A stretch of 6,955 bases of DNA from Anaerolineae bacterium (GTDB lineage: Bacteria > Chloroflexota > Anaerolineae > B4-G1 > SLSP01): the NCBI GenBank assembly GCA_016928755.1, contig JAFGKB010000068.1:1-6955 (forward strand). Direction: 5' to 3'. The notes beneath the pieces are model-generated. The model saw only the letters and a program-made list of their open reading frames with translations, was not told the origin of the DNA and did not search any database. The translations under genes and the position numbers were made by a program. Shown here one piece after another: positions 6,432-6,955 of this stretch. The first letter of the stretch is position 1. The number at the start of each line of letters is the position of its first letter.

Positions 6432-6955
6432 ATGAGACAAGACCTGGATCGTTTAATGAAAGCCCGTAACCTAGATGGTATTTTGGTGAGCGGGCAAATC
6501 CACGGCAACCCCGCGATGTACTATATGGCCAATGGCGCCGGGTTGACCCAAGCTACAATTGTCAAGAAGATCGGTGAATCACCGGTATTGATCGCAGCGC
6601 CGATGGAACGCGAAGAGGCCAAGGCCGCCGGATTACCTATAGAACTTACAACTCGCTATAATTTTATGGGACTGTTGAAAAAGCATAAGGGCGATATGTT
6701 GGCGGCCAAGGTGGAATATACTCAGAAAATCCTGGAAGCTCATCATATCAAAGGCCGGGTGGGTTTCTATGGCATGATGGAGCAAGGTAGCGCGTACGCT
6801 TTCTTAAAAGCTTTCCACGAAGCCAGCCCAGATATTGAAGTTGTGGGAGAGTATGATAATGATTTGCTAAGTGAAGCGCGTACCACCAAGGATAAGGCAG
6901 AGGCAGAACGGATCCGCCAGATGGGTCAACGTACCATTGCCGTCGTTAAAGACAC
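6432..6955 (+). CDS. M24-family metallopeptidase (Xaa-Pro aminopeptidase-like), N-terminal part, truncated by the window edge
   Basis: The frame is open from ATG 6432 to the right edge: 174 complete codons, no stop. The translation begins MRQDLDRLMKARNLDGILV and continues with NPAMYYMANG and PVLIAAPMEREEA, the pattern of the Creatinase_N domain that precedes the catalytic fold in Xaa-Pro aminopeptidases and related M24 enzymes. Near residues 145-170, LLSEARTTKDKAEAERIRQMG matches the usual junction where the catalytic 'pita-bread' domain begins (arginine, lysine, then a helix with conserved E and I). The metal ligands of M24 enzymes lie further downstream, outside the window, so peptidase activity cannot be confirmed here; non-peptidase members such as creatinase share this architecture. 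There is no signal peptide, so a cytoplasmic role in processing proline-containing peptides is likely. It is transcribed divergently from rlmD with its own promoter candidate and ribosome binding site. Confidence 0.82.
   Translation, partial: MRQDLDRLMKARNLDGILVSGQIHGNPAMYYMANGAGLTQATIVKKIGESPVLIAAPMEREEAKAAGLPIELTTRYNFMGLLKKHKGDMLAAKVEYTQKILEAHHIKGRVGFYGMMEQGSAYAFLKAFHEASPDIEVVGEYDNDLLSEARTTKDKAEAERIRQMGQRTIAVVKD

Overview
The window reads as an ordinary bacterial chromosome segment of moderate GC with densely packed genes. The gene families and wording (a dual-receiver hybrid-kinase tail, a kinase with an ECF-type transporter-like membrane sensor, a GntR/PBP-like fusion, and an M24 peptidase) fit a Chloroflexota (Anaerolineae-like) or similar environmental bacterium. 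That placement is inference from family resemblance only. There is no rRNA, tRNA, IS element, CRISPR array or phage gene that I can support.

Layout. Positions 2-4958 hold three same-strand genes with gaps of 6 and 4 bases, probably one transcript whose promoter lies upstream of the window. The first is the C-terminal end of a hybrid sensor kinase carrying two receiver domains; it is cut by the left edge. The second is a 1026-residue membrane histidine kinase: ECF S-component-like membrane domain, extracytoplasmic dCache-like domain, HAMP, PAS, HisKA, HATPase. The third is a one-component regulator with a GntR winged helix at the N-terminus and a substrate-binding-protein-like domain (PBP_like, COG1910 type) at the C-terminus. 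Convergent to them, with only 3 bases between stop codons, lies a 23S rRNA uracil-C5 methyltransferase (RlmD/RumA family) at 4962-6200. A 231-base divergent intergenic region (6201-6431) carries a candidate promoter for each direction and a near-perfect 19-bp palindrome. The right end is the N-terminal 174 codons of an M24-family peptidase/aminopeptidase P-like protein, cut by the right edge.

How the genes may work together. The three left genes form a sensory cassette: two phosphorelay proteins and one ligand-binding transcription factor. Both the membrane domain of the kinase and the C-terminal domain of the regulator derive from transport-type ligand-binding folds, so the cassette may sense a small nutrient or oxyanion. 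The membrane kinase has no receiver, whereas its upstream neighbour ends in two receivers and no output domain, so phosphotransfer between the two is plausible but unproven. The methyltransferase and the peptidase look like housekeeping genes unrelated to the cassette.
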